NCBI GenBank assembly: GCA_030824495.1
Contig: JAVBXP010000021.1
Coordinates: forward strand, 82,012 to 146,011
Length of the DNA: 64,000 nt
Origin: a bacterium
GTDB taxonomy: Bacteria > Pseudomonadota > Alphaproteobacteria > Caulobacterales > Caulobacteraceae
Reading direction: 5' to 3'
The translations under genes were made by a program, and so were the position numbers. The notes below the pieces were generated by a model, which worked only from the letters and a program-made list of their open reading frames with translations, ran no database searches and had not been told where the DNA came from. This document shows, in pieces, positions 1-8,585 of the stretch (the stretch's first letter is position 1; each line of letters begins with the position of its first letter).

Positions 1-1555
1 TCGCCGGCGCGGCGGCGTCCTCGAAGGCCGACTTGAGGCTGACACCTTCCATCGGAGCCTGGGCGACGCCCTTGATGGCGGCCGGCGGAACCAGCTGCAA
101 GGCGTCGAGCACGGTCGGGACCATGTCGATGATGTGGGCGTACTGGCTGCGAACCTCCCCCTTGGCCTTGATGCCTTTCGGCCAGGCGACGATGAACGGG
201 TCGGTGGCGCCGCCACGATAGGTCTCGCGTTTCCAGCGCCGGAACGGGGTGTTGCCGGCGTGGGTCCAGCCCCAGGGGAAATGGTTGAAGGTGGTGGGTC
301 CGCCGATCTCGTCGATGTGCTTGAGGCCGTCCTCAACCGTGTCGGCCACGTTGTTGAAAAACCGGCACTCGTTGACCGACCCGGTCGGCCCGCCCTCGGC
401 GCTGGAGCCGTTGTCGGAGACCAGCATGATCAGGGTGTTGTCGTACTCGCCGATCTCTTTCAGGAAGCCGATCAGCTCGCCGATATAGTGGTCGGTGTGT
501 TCGAGGAAGCCGGCGAACACCTCCATCATCCGCGCATAGAGACGCCGCTCATCGGCCGACAGGTTGCGCCAGTCCTGCACGTCCGGGTCGGGGCGCGACA
601 GCTCCGTGGTTGGCGGAATGATCTTGCGGTCTATGAGCGCCTTGAACGCCCGCTGGCGATAGGCCTCCCACCCGTCGTCGAACTTGCCCTTGTACTTGTC
701 GGCCCACTCCTTGGGGACGTGATGGGGCGAATGGCCGGCGCCGGTGGCGAAGTACATGAAGAAGGGCTTGTTCGGAGCGATCTGCTTGGCGTCGGCGACA
801 AAGGACTTGGCCTTTTCCACCAGGTCGGGCGTCAGATGATAGCCGTCCTCGGGCGTGCCTTCAGGCTCGACCTGATGATTGTCGTACATCAGGTCCGGGT
901 ACCACTGGTTGGTGTCGCCGCCGAGGAAGCCGAAATAGCGCTCGAACGCCCGGCCGAGCGGCCAGCGGTCATAGGGTCCGGCGGGGGTGTTGGTCTCCTC
1001 CGGCGACAGGTGCCACTTGCCGACGCAATAGGTGCTGAACCCCTGGTCCTTGAGGATCTCGGAGATCATGCCGTTCTCGAAGGGCATGTAGCCGTCTGAG
1101 CCTGGGAAGCCCGTCGAGCCGTTCGACAGGCAGCCCATATGGTTGGAGTGGTGGTTGCGCCCGGTCAGGATGCAGGAGCGCGACGGTGAACAGAGCGCGG
1201 TGGTGTGCATGTTGCTGAACAGCAGTCCGTCAGCGGCCAAAGCGTCGATGTTCGGGGTCGAGATCTGGCCGCCATAACAGCCGAGATGGCTGTAGCCGAC
1301 GTCGTCCAGCACAATGAATAGGACGTTGGGCGTTCCCTCCCGCGCCCGCATGGGTCGCGGCCAAGCCGGCGTCGAGACATCGGCGGTGCGCCCGATCACG
1401 CCGGTGAACCGGCCTGGGGGGTCATACTCTTGAAGGGGCATTGGTCGCTCGTGAGGCTTGGCGGCCGCCGCGCCTGCCGCCAGGGCAGTGGGACAGGTGG
1501 CGGCGCCGCGCGCCATCAGTAGTATTCCGGAGGAAGTCGCCCGGTCATCCCGCAT
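1..1555 (-). CDS. Arylsulfatase (sulfatase family), C-terminus cut by window edge
   Basis: Hydrolyses sulfate esters, probably in the periplasm. Reading the minus strand gives an unbroken frame that runs off base 1, so the track lists only shadows of it. Visible are the metal-binding start NVLFIVLDDVGYSHLGCYG, the sulfatase signature CSPSRS whose Cys would be converted to formylglycine, GKWHL, and later blocks VSDNGSS and WGWTHAGNTPFRRWKRETYRGGATDP, all in family order. The start is uncertain. ATG at 1555 or 1516 gives an N-terminus with an Ala-rich stretch (TALAAGAAAAKPHERP) resembling an export signal, while ATG at 1441 removes it. None has a convincing Shine-Dalgarno sequence. I chose 1555 because signal-bearing starts fit periplasmic sulfatases. 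The substrate cannot be told. Confidence 0.9.
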   Translation of the reverse strand, partial: MRDDRATSSGILLMARGAATCPTALAAGAAAAKPHERPMPLQEYDPPGRFTGVIGRTADVSTPAWPRPMRAREGTPNVLFIVLDDVGYSHLGCYGGQISTPNIDALAADGLLFSNMHTTALCSPSRSCILTGRNHHSNHMGCLSNGSTGFPGSDGYMPFENGMISEILKDQGFSTYCVGKWHLSPEETNTPAGPYDRWPLGRAFERYFGFLGGDTNQWYPDLMYDNHQVEPEGTPEDGYHLTPDLVEKAKSFVADAKQIAPNKPFFMYFATGAGHSPHHVPKEWADKYKGKFDDGWEAYRQRAFKALIDRKIIPPTTELSRPDPDVQDWRNLSADERRLYARMMEVFAGFLEHTDHYIGELIGFLKEIGEYDNTLIMLVSDNGSSAEGGPTGSVNECRFFNNVADTVEDGLKHIDEIGGPTTFNHFPWGWTHAGNTPFRRWKRETYRGGATDPFIVAWPKGIKAKGEVRSQYAHIIDMVPTVLDALQLVPPAAIKGVAQAPMEGVSLKSAFEDAAAPA

Positions 1556-1588
1556 ACTCTGCGGCTCGGCTAACACCCGCGAAACCCA

Positions 1589-1617
1589 CGCTGGACACTC
1601 CCCTGACGAGTCCAGCG
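1589..1617. repeat. 8-bp inverted repeat upstream of the sulfatase
   Basis: CGCTGGAC and GTCCAGCG are perfect inverted arms separated by 13 bases, just upstream of the sulfatase start region. It could be an operator or a chance hairpin. No T-run follows on either strand. Confidence 0.35.
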
Positions 1618-1647
1618 CCCCTTCCGCAGATCGGCGCATAGCTTGGC

Positions 1648-1818
1648 CTAGACCGTCACCTCGAACAGGCGCCGCATCCTTACCTCCTCGATCTGCCGAA
1701 CTGACTTCCACCAGAGCAGGCCGCGATACCGACGGCCAGCTATCGGATGCCCACGCATAGTCAGAAGATGCCAACCGCTGAACATGGGGCGCGTGCGAGG
1801 GGCGAACGACTTGGGCAT
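1648..1818 (-). CDS. Possible small basic protein, 56 aa
   Basis: In the 320-base gap between the sulfatase and the hemerythrin gene, the minus strand carries an ATG-to-TAG ORF of 56 codons, just below the track cutoff. The product is Arg- and Trp-rich (GRRYRGLLWWKSV then RQIEEVRMRRLFEVTV) with no recognisable domain. An AGGA lies almost adjacent to the ATG, closer than ideal. It could be a real small gene, the tail of a decayed gene, or chance; only protein-level conservation would decide. I see nothing else in the gap apart from the short inverted repeat next to the sulfatase. Confidence 0.3.
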   Translation of the reverse strand: MPKSFAPRTRPMFSGWHLLTMRGHPIAGRRYRGLLWWKSVRQIEEVRMRRLFEVTV

Positions 1819-1876
1819 GTCCTACGAACGCGCCGCATCACGCCTCGGTTCTTGGGATGGTAAACCGGCTTGCCCA

Positions 1877-2479
1877 TCAGGCCTTCAGTTTGATTTTCCG
1901 CTCGATCTGGACTGACGCCTTCTCGGCCTTCTTTCGCTGTTCAAACACCTTGCGCATGTGGAGCAGATCACGTTCGCTCAGCCTGCCCTCCGCCGCCACG
2001 AACTGCTCCTGCTCTTCTTCGCGGATGTGATGCAGGTACTCCTCCTTGAGCCCCGCGAACCTTCGCAGCCAGCCCGGCGAGGACATGTCACGTGCGGCAA
2101 GGTCGGCGAGCATGTCATCGATCTCTTTGTGCTCAGCGATGGCATGCCGGGCGAAGTCCGTGGTCGCAGGGTCGCGTAGGACGCTGGACCAAAGGGCCTG
2201 TTCTTCCGCGGCGGCATGAGCCTTCAGTTCGTGAACGAGCTCATCGAAGAGCTTGCGGCGGTCGGCCGACGCGCCCTGCGTCTCTTCGATCATCGCCAGC
2301 AGCGCGCGATGGCGGTCATGATCCTCGACCAGACGGCCAAAGACATCAGGGTCGCCACGGAACTTGGTCTTCGGCGTACTGCCGATGCGCGCCGTCAGGT
2401 CAGGCGCGATCGCCTTGGCCTTGGCGATCGCCGCCGCTTTGGCTTCGGCTTCCGAACCGCTTGCGTTCGACTGGGGCAT
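1877..2479 (-). CDS. Hemerythrin-like (HHE domain) cation-binding protein
   Basis: A 200-aa cytosolic protein with a C-terminal four-helix HHE domain. The iron-ligand pattern is visible as DHDRHR, ELVHELKAHAAAEEQALW, AIAEHKEIDDML and EYLHHIREEEQEQF. Such proteins bind a non-haem di-iron centre and are linked to oxygen, NO or oxidative-stress sensing; the exact role here is unknown. The first ~45 residues are Ala/Lys-rich and probably disordered. The track start at 2542 is a TTG. I chose ATG at 2479 because AAAGGA lies seven bases upstream. It is transcribed alone, away from the sulfatase. Confidence 0.85.
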   Translation of the reverse strand: MPQSNASGSEAEAKAAAIAKAKAIAPDLTARIGSTPKTKFRGDPDVFGRLVEDHDRHRALLAMIEETQGASADRRKLFDELVHELKAHAAAEEQALWSSVLRDPATTDFARHAIAEHKEIDDMLADLAARDMSSPGWLRRFAGLKEEYLHHIREEEQEQFVAAEGRLSERDLLHMRKVFEQRKKAEKASVQIERKIKLKA

Positions 2480-2587
2480 GCTCGCATCCTTTGCGACTTC
2501 ACCCTGAAAGCTGGGCCCTAAGGCTACGTCGGTGGAGGCCAAAAGTTCCTGAGATCGGCATGGCTGGATGGGCCTGGTGAACGGCGC

Positions 2588-2791
2588 CTAGTCCTGGAAG
2601 CTGCGGCGCTCGCGGATCGCCGGCCAATCCAGAGTGTCCACCAACTCGAGCGCATCACGCACGTCCAGGCCGACTTGCGGCACATGCATGATGACCAGGG
2701 GGCGACTCGTGACGACGTCGAGCACGGTCCAGCCGTGATCGTCCTGTCGGATATCGTAGCGTTCGATCATTCGCCCCAGGTCCATCCCCAT
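2588..2791 (-). CDS. Hypothetical protein, 67 aa
   Basis: A small soluble ORF that I do not recognise. It has an acidic/hydrophobic mix (ERYDIRQDDHGWTVLDVVTSRPLVI, then DALELVDTLDWPAIRERRSF) that reads like a folded alpha/beta miniprotein rather than a random frame. It lies upstream of the hemerythrin gene in the same direction with a ~110-base gap, so co-transcription is possible. Starts at codon 1, 3 or 8 are all conceivable. Confidence 0.55.
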   Translation of the reverse strand: MGMDLGRMIERYDIRQDDHGWTVLDVVTSRPLVIMHVPQVGLDVRDALELVDTLDWPAIRERRSFQD

Positions 2792-3004
2792 TGGGGCTCT
2801 AGTTAGGCGGAGCGCCGATTCTGTCCATCAGGCGGAACCCCGACGTTACGGTCTGTGACCACCTAGTTCGTGAGACTTCGATGAGCGGCCGAACCATGCA
2901 GAGCACGGCGATCGTCAGGGAGCGAAGCCAAGGTTGGTCTCTTGAAAGGGGAAAGCCGATCTCACCCCAATCCGGAGAGCGGACATCGGCCGCCTCCTCC
3001 GAAG

Positions 3005-3081
3005 TGGTAGCTGGAGGCGGGATCGAACCGCCGACCTGTGGGTTATGAATCCACCGCTCTAACCATCTGAGCTATCCAGCC
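3005..3081 (-). tRNA. tRNA-Met (anticodon CAT), elongator type
   Basis: A 77-nt cloverleaf on the minus strand. Acceptor GGCTGGA pairs with TCCAGCT (first pair G-U), followed by discriminator A and an encoded CCA. The D arm is GCTC/GAGC, the anticodon loop is TTCATAA, and the T arm is GGCGG-TTCGATC-CCGCC. The absence of the three G-C pairs at the base of the anticodon stem argues against initiator tRNA. A tRNA-Ile2 with lysidine-modified CAT is the main alternative. The innermost anticodon-stem pair reads A31-C39, a mismatch. Confidence 0.93.
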
Positions 3082-3177
3082 GCCGGACCTTTCGGCGAGG
3101 CGCGGTTTATAGGGGGGCTTTTTCTGATCTTCAAGCGGCTTGGGTGCGGCGCAAAGCCCGGCTAGGTTCTGACCGGC

Positions 3178-4206
3178 ATGAGCGTCCTCCATCTCCTCGG
3201 AACAGCCGGCGAAGGCGGCGCGGAAACCTACTTCCTGGATCTGGTCGCGGCCCTTGCCGACGACGGGGTCGGGCAGGTCGCCGCGATCCGCGCCAACGCC
3301 AATCGCGAGGCCGCCCTGGCCCGCATCGACGTGCCGTCGGGGGTCTTCCGATTCGGCGGTCCCATCGACATTCTCACCAAGCCCAAGCTGAAGAACTTCG
3401 CGCAGAAGCACGATGTGAAGCTGGCCTTGGCCTGGATGAACCGCGCCGCGCGCCACACGCCCAGCGGCCCCTGGGCGCGCATCGGACGGCTCGGCGGCTA
3501 CTACAATCTCAAATACTATAAGGGGTTCGACCATCTGGTCGCCAACACTGAGGACATCGCCGACTGGGTGGTGAGCCAGGGTTGGCCGGCCGGCAAGGTG
3601 CGCCACATCCCCAACTTCGCCGACGCTCCGCCCGACGTTGCGCCGGCTGACCGAGCGTCGCTGAACACCCCTGAGGACGTGCCTTTGCTGCTGGCTATGG
3701 GCCGGCTGCATGAGTCGAAGGCCCACGACGTATCTCTGGCGGCCCTCGCCAAGATCCCCGAGGCGCACCTGTGGATCGCCGGCGTCGGCGGTCAGGAAAC
3801 CAAGCTTCGGGCCATGGCCGGCGCCCTTGGCGTAAGCGAGCGCGTGCGATTCCTGGGTTGGCGAACAGACCCCTCGGCGCTCTATCGCGCGGCCGACATT
3901 TGCGTTTTCCCATCGCGATACGAGCCATTGGGCAATGTCGTCATCCAATCCTGGGCCCACGGACTGCCGGTTATCGCCGCCGCCAGCCAAGGTCCCTCGG
4001 CGCTGATTCGCGATGGGCAGGACGGATTGCTGGTTCCCATCGACGATGCTGAGGCCCTCGCCGAGGCCGTCAATCGCCTGATAGCCGACCCGATGCTGTG
4101 CATCCGCATGGTCCAGAACGCCGCCGAACGCGTCGAGGCCGAGTTCTCGGCCGCCGCCGTCGTCGCCCAATGGCGTGAACTGTTCGCCGATTTCGGAGCC
4201 GAGTAA
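3178..4206 (+). CDS. GT4-family glycosyltransferase
   Basis: A 342-aa GT-B-fold enzyme expected to transfer a sugar from a nucleotide donor to a glycan or lipid acceptor at the inner membrane. The N-terminus MSVLHLLGTAGEGGAETYFLD is the acceptor-domain Gly loop. The C-terminal half carries LLAMGRLHESKAHD, VRFLGWRTD and YRAADICVFPSRYEPLGNVVIQSWAHGLPVIAA. The usual GT4 E-x7-E motif reads E-x7-Q here (EPLGNVVIQ). The stop codon overlaps the asparagine synthetase start by one base (TAATG), so the two are probably translationally coupled. No other polysaccharide genes are adjacent, so the product glycan is unknown. Confidence 0.88.
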   Translation: MSVLHLLGTAGEGGAETYFLDLVAALADDGVGQVAAIRANANREAALARIDVPSGVFRFGGPIDILTKPKLKNFAQKHDVKLALAWMNRAARHTPSGPWARIGRLGGYYNLKYYKGFDHLVANTEDIADWVVSQGWPAGKVRHIPNFADAPPDVAPADRASLNTPEDVPLLLAMGRLHESKAHDVSLAALAKIPEAHLWIAGVGGQETKLRAMAGALGVSERVRFLGWRTDPSALYRAADICVFPSRYEPLGNVVIQSWAHGLPVIAAASQGPSALIRDGQDGLLVPIDDAEALAEAVNRLIADPMLCIRMVQNAAERVEAEFSAAAVVAQWRELFADFGAE

Positions 4207-5888
4207 TGTGCGGCATCGCTGGCGTCATCGGACCGGGCGGCTCAGCCCGGCCCATGATCGAGGCCCTCACCCACCGTGGCCCCAACGGGGTCTTCGTCGA
4301 AGAGGCGCCGGGTCGTTCACTCGCCCATGCCCGGCTGTCAATCATCGACCTGGAGGGCGGTTGGCAACCGCTGCACGCCGCGGGCTGCACCGTCATCGGC
4401 AACGGCGAGATCTACAACTATGTCGAGCTGGCTCAGGAATTCGGCCTGGCCGACCAACTTGCGACCGGCTCGGATTTCGAACCGCTGCTGCACATCTACG
4501 CCCAGGAAGGACCTGCCGCCTTCCAGCGTCTGCGCGGCATGTACGCCTTTTGCCTGATTGGCGCCGATGGGCGGACCTGGCTGGTTCGCGATCCCTTCGG
4601 GATCAAGCCGCTCTATGTGTTGGAGTATGAAGGCGCGGTCGCCTTCGCCTCCGAGCCCCGCGCCTTCTTGGCCGCCGGCCTGATCGCGCCGGAGCTTTCG
4701 GAGGATCGCGCGCGCGAATTGCTGGCGTTCAACTACACCCTGACCGACGAGACGATCTTCAAGGGCCTGCGCCGGCTGGAGCCCGGCGAGATCGTCGAGG
4801 TGGCGGGCGGCAACCTGGTCCCTCACGGCGTTCGCCCTGCTGTTCCGGCAAGGACCGCGCGTGGCGGCGATGAAGCCGCCCTGCTTTCGCAGCTGGATAA
4901 GGTTCTGGAAAACAGCGTCGCGGTCCATCAGCGCTCTGACGTTCCCTATGGCCTGTTCCTCTCCGGCGGCATCGACTCCGCCACCATCGCAACCCTGATG
5001 TCGCGGTTGAACGAACGGCCGGTCACCGCCTTCACCTGCGGGTTCGACGCTCCCGGTGCGCGCGACGAACGCGCCCAGGCCGAGCGGGTCGCCAAGGCCC
5101 TGAACCTCGACTGGCGCGAGACGACCTTCGGCGAGGAGGATTTCTGGCGGATCCTGCCCCAGGTCGCCTGGGCCATGGACGACCCGACCGCCGACTATGC
5201 GAGCCTGCCGACCTACAAATTGGCGGAGGCCGCCAAGGGGACCCTGACCGTGGTGCTGACCGGCGAAGGCGGCGACGAGCTGTTCGGCGGCTATGGCCGC
5301 TACCGCCGCGCCCTGCGTCCCGCCTGGCTCGGCGGCCGGGCGGCCGAACCGCGTGCAGACGCCGCGATCGTAGGCCGTTGGCGCCGGCAGGCCGCGCCCC
5401 CGCAAGGCCTGACCCGCCTGCAACAGGCCCAGTGGTCCGACATCGCCACCTGGCTGCCCAACGATCTGCTGACGAAGCTTGATCGCTGCCTGATGGCGCA
5501 TGGACTGGAGGGCCGCACCCCGTTCCTGGACGCTCAGGTGGCCGAGTTCGCCTTCCCCCTGCCCGACCGCTTCAAGGTGCGCGGGCGCTATGGGAAATGG
5601 CTGCTGCGCAAGTGGCTGGAGCAAGCCTGCCCGGCAGCCGAGCCCTGGGCGCGCAAGCAAGGCTTCACCGTGCCTGTGGACGCCTGGATTGAGCCCCGCG
5701 CCGGCGAGATCGGCCGACGTATCGGTCAGGTGGCCGCCGTCCGGCAGGTGCTTGGCTCGGACGCCGCCGCGGGCGTTTTCGCGACGCCGGGCGCGGCGCG
5801 CTGGCCGCTGTTGTTCTTCGCCGTGTGGTCCCTGATCCATCTTGAAGGCGCGTCTCCCGACGAGGCGCTCGACGCCGTCGCCGGCTGA
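4206..5888 (+). CDS. asnB: Asparagine synthase, glutamine-hydrolysing (AsnB family)
   Basis: A 560-aa two-domain enzyme. The N-terminal class II glutamine amidotransferase has nucleophile Cys2 (MCGIAGV), RLSIIDL and NGEIYN. The C-terminal ATP-pyrophosphatase synthetase domain has the PP-loop SGGIDS at residues 253-258 and GEGGDELFGGYGRYR near 353-367. It makes asparagine from aspartate, ATP and glutamine, or amidates another carboxylate. Because it is coupled to a glycosyltransferase, amidation of a sugar acid or peptide in a surface glycan is a reasonable alternative to bulk asparagine synthesis. Length is normal for the family. No regulatory site of its own is visible. Confidence 0.9.
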   Translation: MCGIAGVIGPGGSARPMIEALTHRGPNGVFVEEAPGRSLAHARLSIIDLEGGWQPLHAAGCTVIGNGEIYNYVELAQEFGLADQLATGSDFEPLLHIYAQEGPAAFQRLRGMYAFCLIGADGRTWLVRDPFGIKPLYVLEYEGAVAFASEPRAFLAAGLIAPELSEDRARELLAFNYTLTDETIFKGLRRLEPGEIVEVAGGNLVPHGVRPAVPARTARGGDEAALLSQLDKVLENSVAVHQRSDVPYGLFLSGGIDSATIATLMSRLNERPVTAFTCGFDAPGARDERAQAERVAKALNLDWRETTFGEEDFWRILPQVAWAMDDPTADYASLPTYKLAEAAKGTLTVVLTGEGGDELFGGYGRYRRALRPAWLGGRAAEPRADAAIVGRWRRQAAPPQGLTRLQQAQWSDIATWLPNDLLTKLDRCLMAHGLEGRTPFLDAQVAEFAFPLPDRFKVRGRYGKWLLRKWLEQACPAAEPWARKQGFTVPVDAWIEPRAGEIGRRIGQVAAVRQVLGSDAAAGVFATPGAARWPLLFFAVWSLIHLEGASPDEALDAVAG

Positions 5889-5970
5889 TCAGCGCAACCC
5901 TCGTCGTTCGGACTGGTTATCGAGACCGGTCCACCCTACCTGCCATTGAAGCTTCACCCTGGAGACACCG

Positions 5971-7194
5971 ATGCGCCGCCTCTTGCTCACCACCGCCCTA
6001 GCGACCCTGGTCGCAGCCTGCAGCGGCGGCGACGGCCAAGCCGCGGCCCAAGGCGGCGCGCCGCTGGAAACCAAGCCGGCCAACGCACCGGATCAAAAAC
6101 CGGCCTTCGCGGGCCAGACCCGGGCGCCGGCGGTGAACTCCAACGTCGCCTATGAGGTTCAGACCGTCGCCGAGGGACTGAACAAGCCATGGGGCCTCGC
6201 ATTCCTGCCGGACGGCCGTCTGCTGATCACCGAGAAGTCGAGCGGCCAGCTCCGCATCCTCGGGACAGATGGCAAGCTGTCGGCGCCGGTCGCCGGCCTG
6301 CCGCCTGTCGATGGCCGCAACCAGGGCGGCCTGCTCGGCCTCGCCGTCGATCCGAAATTCGCCCAGAACGGCCTGATCTATTGGAGCTATTCCGAGCCGC
6401 AGGCTGAAGGCGCCAACAACACAGGCGTGGCGCGCGGCAAGCTGGTGGATGGCAAGGTCGAGAACGTCCAGGTCATCTTCCACCAGACGCCGTCGCTCGC
6501 CTCCACCCTGCACTTTGGCGGCCGACTGGTTTTCGCCAAGGACGGAACCCTGTTCGTCACCACCGGCGAGCGCTCGATCTTGCCCGGCCGGGTCCAGGCA
6601 CAGCAGCTGGACGGCACACTGGGCAAGGTGGTCCGCATCAACGCCGACGGCTCGATTCCCAAGGACAACCCCTTCGTCGGCAAGCCTGGTGTGAAGCCCG
6701 AGATCTGGTCCTACGGTCACCGCAACATTCAGTCCGCCGTCATCGATCCGAAGACCGGCAAGCTGTGGGAAGTCGAGCACGGCGCGCGCGGCGGCGACGA
6801 ACTGAACCAGCCGGAAAAGGGCAAGAACTACGGCTGGCCGACCATCACCTATGGCGTGGAGTATTCCGGCAAACCGATCGGCGAGGGCCTGACCGCCAAG
6901 GACGGGCTGGAACAGCCGGTCTACTACTGGGACCCGGTGATCGGGCCGTCAGGCATGGCCTTCTATGACGCGGGCCTGTTCCCGGCCTGGAAGGACAGCG
7001 TGTTCGTCGGCTCGCTAGCTCAGAAGCACCTGACCCGCCTGGTGATGAAGAACGGCAAGGTGGTCGGCGAGGAGCGCCTGCTGGTCGACCAGAACGAGCG
7101 CATCCGCGACGTCATCGTCGGCCCCGACGGCGCGCTCTATGTGGCGACCGACAACGAAAAGGGCCGCGTGCTGAAGATCGTCCCGAAGGGATAA
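5971..7194 (+). CDS. PQQ-dependent sugar dehydrogenase, lipoprotein (GSDH family)
   Basis: A 407-aa six-bladed beta-propeller of the soluble glucose/sorbosone dehydrogenase family, which oxidises aldoses in the periplasm using pyrroloquinoline quinone. The N-terminus [19 protein letters not shown] is a lipoprotein signal with lipobox VAAC. Family blocks follow: [74 protein letters not shown] and [20 protein letters not shown]. It resembles the E. coli YliI type more than strict glucose dehydrogenases. Its 3' end faces the next gene across a long inverted-repeat element that may terminate both. Confidence 0.9.
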   Translation: MRRLLLTTALATLVAACSGGDGQAAAQGGAPLETKPANAPDQKPAFAGQTRAPAVNSNVAYEVQTVAEGLNKPWGLAFLPDGRLLITEKSSGQLRILGTDGKLSAPVAGLPPVDGRNQGGLLGLAVDPKFAQNGLIYWSYSEPQAEGANNTGVARGKLVDGKVENVQVIFHQTPSLASTLHFGGRLVFAKDGTLFVTTGERSILPGRVQAQQLDGTLGKVVRINADGSIPKDNPFVGKPGVKPEIWSYGHRNIQSAVIDPKTGKLWEVEHGARGGDELNQPEKGKNYGWPTITYGVEYSGKPIGEGLTAKDGLEQPVYYWDPVIGPSGMAFYDAGLFPAWKDSVFVGSLAQKHLTRLVMKNGKVVGEERLLVDQNERIRDVIVGPDGALYVATDNEKGRVLKIVPKG

Positions 7195-7214
7195 CCGCCC
7201 ACGACCGCCACTAT

Positions 7215-7325
7215 CGTCATCCTCCGGTCTCGCGAAGCGAGATCCGGGGGACCCAAGCGGCCTATCTAGTTCGGAAACCCCGTTTGGGTCCCCCGGATCA
7301 GCCTACGGCTGCCCGGAGGATGACG
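7215..7325. repeat. Nested long inverted repeat (REP/BIME-like) between convergent genes
   Basis: Outer arms CGTCATCCTCCGG / CCGGAGGATGACG (13 bp) and inner arms GATCCGGGGGACCCAA / TTGGGTCCCCCGGATC (16 bp) are perfect. Each half also has its own small hairpin (TCTCGC-GAA-GCGAGA and CAGCC-TAC-GGCTG). The element fills the gap between two convergent genes, so a role as bidirectional terminator or mRNA-end stabiliser is likely. The same GGGACCCA core recurs in the repeat between thiC and the pentapeptide gene. Confidence 0.85.
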
Positions 7326-7335
7326 AGCGATAATT

Positions 7336-8448
7336 CTAAAGCCCCAAACGCCCAGCCACCTCTTCGCCGATCGCCAGCGAGGATGTCAGGCCGGGGCTCT
7401 CAATCCCAAACAAAGTGACGAGACCGGTCATGCCGTGCGCTTGCGGTCCGTCGATGCGGAAATCAGGCTGCGGCTCGCCGGGGCCATGCAGCTTGGGCCG
7501 GATGCCAGCATAGTCAGGCGCCAATGCGCGATCGGGCAGGCCGGGCCAGAATTTGCGGATATAGCTGTAAAACTCGCCCGCACGGGCCGGATCGACGCTG
7601 TAGTCGATCTCATCCACAAACTGTAGATCCGGGCCGAACACCGCCTGGCCCCCAAGATCGCGTCGATAGTGCGTGCCCAATGCGCCTGGGATCGGCGGCG
7701 GATAGATCAGGCGCGCGAAAGGCGCCCTGCCGCTCAGCCGGAAATAGACGCCCTTGCCGTAGTGGAGCGGCGGAATGGTTTCCTTCGGGAACCCCTCGAT
7801 CTCCGCGGCGACGGCCTGGGCGGACAGCCCCGGCGCAGTCACTAGAATTCGAGCGGTCAATGTAGTTGGCTCGGCGCCGCCGGCGCGAATTGAGAAACCG
7901 CCGCCGTCCAGAGGGGTCGCGCCCTCGAACGGCGTGGAGGTCACCACCGCCCCGCCGGCCGCCTCGATCTCGCCCTGCAGCGCCAGCATGTAGCCGTGAC
8001 TGTCGAACACCCCGCTCTGCGGCGAGATCAGCGCCCCTTCGCAGGCGAGCTCAGGCTCCAGGGCCAGGGCCTGCGCCTTGGTCAAATGCGCCATGCCCTC
8101 GACGTCGTTAGTCCGAGCCTGTTCGAGAATGCCGTCCAGTCGTCCGACTTCCTCAGCGTTGGTCGCCACCACCAGCTTGCCGCAGCGGTCGTAGGCGACC
8201 TTATGACTGTCGAGGAAGGCGTAGAGCGCGCGGCGCCCGGCCACGCAGAGCCGGGCCTTCAAAGAGCCGGTGGGATAGTAGAGCCCGCCATGGATCACCT
8301 CGGAGTTTCGCGCCGAAACGCCCTCTCCGATGATCGGCCCGGACTCGAGCACAGCCACCACCAGGCCGCGCTTCGATAGCGCATACCCACAGGCGAGGCC
8401 GACAGCCCCTGCCCCCACTACAACCGCGTCGAAATCAAAATCCGCCAT
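7336..8448 (-). CDS. lhgO: FAD-dependent oxidoreductase, L-2-hydroxyglutarate oxidase-like
   Basis: A 370-aa DAO-fold flavoprotein. The Rossmann motif GAGAVGLACGYALSKRG follows right after the start, then SARNSEVIHGGLYYPTGSLKARLCVAGRRALY, the signature of the LhgO/L2HGDH branch. YFRLSGRAPFARLIYPPPIPGALGTHYRRDLGGQAVFGPDLQFV and a C-terminal GIESPGLTSSLAIGEEV complete the fold. The expected reaction is oxidation of L-2-hydroxyglutarate to 2-oxoglutarate, removing a metabolic side product and passing electrons to quinone. The track start at 8601 adds 51 unrelated residues. ATG at 8448 (MADFDFDAVVVGAGAVG) fits the family. Gene symbol is by resemblance. Confidence 0.85.
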   Translation of the reverse strand: MADFDFDAVVVGAGAVGLACGYALSKRGLVVAVLESGPIIGEGVSARNSEVIHGGLYYPTGSLKARLCVAGRRALYAFLDSHKVAYDRCGKLVVATNAEEVGRLDGILEQARTNDVEGMAHLTKAQALALEPELACEGALISPQSGVFDSHGYMLALQGEIEAAGGAVVTSTPFEGATPLDGGGFSIRAGGAEPTTLTARILVTAPGLSAQAVAAEIEGFPKETIPPLHYGKGVYFRLSGRAPFARLIYPPPIPGALGTHYRRDLGGQAVFGPDLQFVDEIDYSVDPARAGEFYSYIRKFWPGLPDRALAPDYAGIRPKLHGPGEPQPDFRIDGPQAHGMTGLVTLFGIESPGLTSSLAIGEEVAGRLGL

Positions 8449-8585
8449 GCCTCTGGCGTAGCTGAACGACACCGGTCTGCAAACCGCCAGACGGCCTCGA
8501 CGGGACCTTGGCAAAAACGTTCCACCTTTGTTCTTGACTTGCCCGGTTGGCCCGATTTGATCCGTGCGGGGCCGGGGCAAGGAAC

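Noticed and set aside
134-1099. 321-aa plus-strand ORF
   Set aside because: Antisense shadow of the sulfatase, whose minus-strand frame shows all family motifs and runs off the window edge.
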